This document shows, piece after piece, positions 33,321 to 33,503 of a stretch of 33,503 nt of DNA (positions within the stretch are counted from its first letter, which is position 1; every line of letters starts with the position of its first letter). Below the pieces are notes generated by a model. It was given only the letters and a program-made list of their open reading frames with translations, searched no databases and was not told the DNA's origin. This stretch comes from an uncultured Prevotellaceae bacterium (GTDB lineage: Bacteria > Bacteroidota > Bacteroidia > Bacteroidales > Bacteroidaceae). The DNA lies in the NCBI GenBank assembly GCA_946405805.1, contig CAMJIL010000024.1, forward strand, positions 1 through 33,503, in the 5' to 3' direction. Both the position numbers and the translations under genes were made by a program.

Positions 33321-33411
33321 AGTTTAGAGTTGATAGTTGACAGTTGATAGTTGACAGTTGATAGTTGACAGTTGACAGTTGACAGGTCAAAGGTCACTAA
33401 CTGCTAACTCT
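33321..33411. repeat. Heptamer array H13 (13 units) after comM
   Basis: AGTTTAG, eight AGTTGAY units with AGTTGAT and AGTTGAC alternating at first, AGGTCAA, AGGTCAC, TAACTGC and TAACTCT, all in one 7-bp phase, starting 4 nt after the comM stop. Confidence 0.93.
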
Positions 33412-33434
33412 AAAATTTACTTTATTTTTCTATT

Positions 33435-33469
33435 GCCTCTCTGGTGATGGAGAGGGCGGGGGGAGAGGC
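33435..33469. repeat. REP-like hairpin element, second copy
   Basis: GCCTCTC (33435-33441) pairs with GAGAGGC (33463-33469), or its CCTCTC core with the nearer GAGAGG (33450-33455). The G-rich middle resembles the element at 16601-16642, and both follow a heptamer array. Confidence 0.6.
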
Positions 33470-33503
33470 CGCATCCATTGTAACGCCCAGATGACCGAGC
33501 GCA
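33467..33503 (+). pseudogene. Fragment of a second comM/yifB-like sequence, cut by the window edge
   Basis: The frame starting at 33467 reads GRIHCNAQMTER. The complete comM has QRIHCNAMMSEK at the matching place (codons near 33060). The match covers about 12 residues, with different codons. It directly follows the hairpin element and no start codon precedes it, so it looks like the displaced 3' part of another comM copy. The rest lies beyond the window, so this is a tentative call. Confidence 0.55.

Overview
The window looks like chromosome from a Bacteroidales bacterium, most likely Prevotella or a close relative. The evidence is: many upstream regions carry the Bacteroidetes promoter (TTG, about 20 nt, TAnnTTTG); there is a secreted pectate lyase with a type IX secretion-like C-terminus; lineage-typical proteins occur (CCDC81-type HU protein, DUF2795, M49 peptidase, 7TM-HD phosphohydrolase); and Shine-Dalgarno sequences are weak or absent. 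I see no phage, integrase, transposase, CRISPR array, rRNA or tRNA. Genus assignment is an inference.

Layout. 1-155 holds the 5' end of a leftward aldo/keto reductase, divergent from a DMT transporter (285-1277). A leftward cluster follows: MFS transporter, diacylglycerol-kinase-like protein, an abnormal miaA and a long-chain acyl-CoA ligase (1274-5798). The only long gene-free stretch (5799-6481) holds promoters and a 100-bp array of 11-bp repeats. Then come an SDR dehydrogenase, a leftward M49 dipeptidyl peptidase, an HU-like membrane protein with a zinc-ribbon/FHA partner, cysE, an rlmL-type methyltransferase, a secreted S9 peptidase, purD, two small membrane proteins, a DEAD-box helicase and galM (to 19772). 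A terminator separates this from a leftward block: giant pectate lyase, DUF2795 protein, orphan protein and PgpH-like phosphohydrolase. The right end is rightward: gltX, waaA, metY and comM/yifB, followed by what looks like a second comM fragment cut by the window edge.

The gene content is mostly housekeeping: amino-acid and sulfur metabolism (cysE and metY), translation (gltX, miaA, rlmL, helicase), LPS core (waaA), purines (purD), peptide and pectin degradation, and nucleotide second messenger turnover. The unusual signal lies between and across the genes. At least 13 tracts are built of degenerate 7-bp direct repeats, about 136 units by hand count. Within a tract the unit sequence changes from one family to another while the 7-bp register is kept. 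The tracts fill intergenic gaps, supply start or stop codons to flanking genes (miaA, DAG kinase, SDR, DPP III, the orphan ORF, PgpH, gltX, waaA), and occur in frame inside rlmL and metY. I regard this heptamer-repeat system as the main discovery candidate. Other anomalies are a miaA with no standard start codon and a missing internal domain, a low-complexity insert with a codon-usage break in comM, and a roughly 107-nt overlap of a helicase gene with galM.
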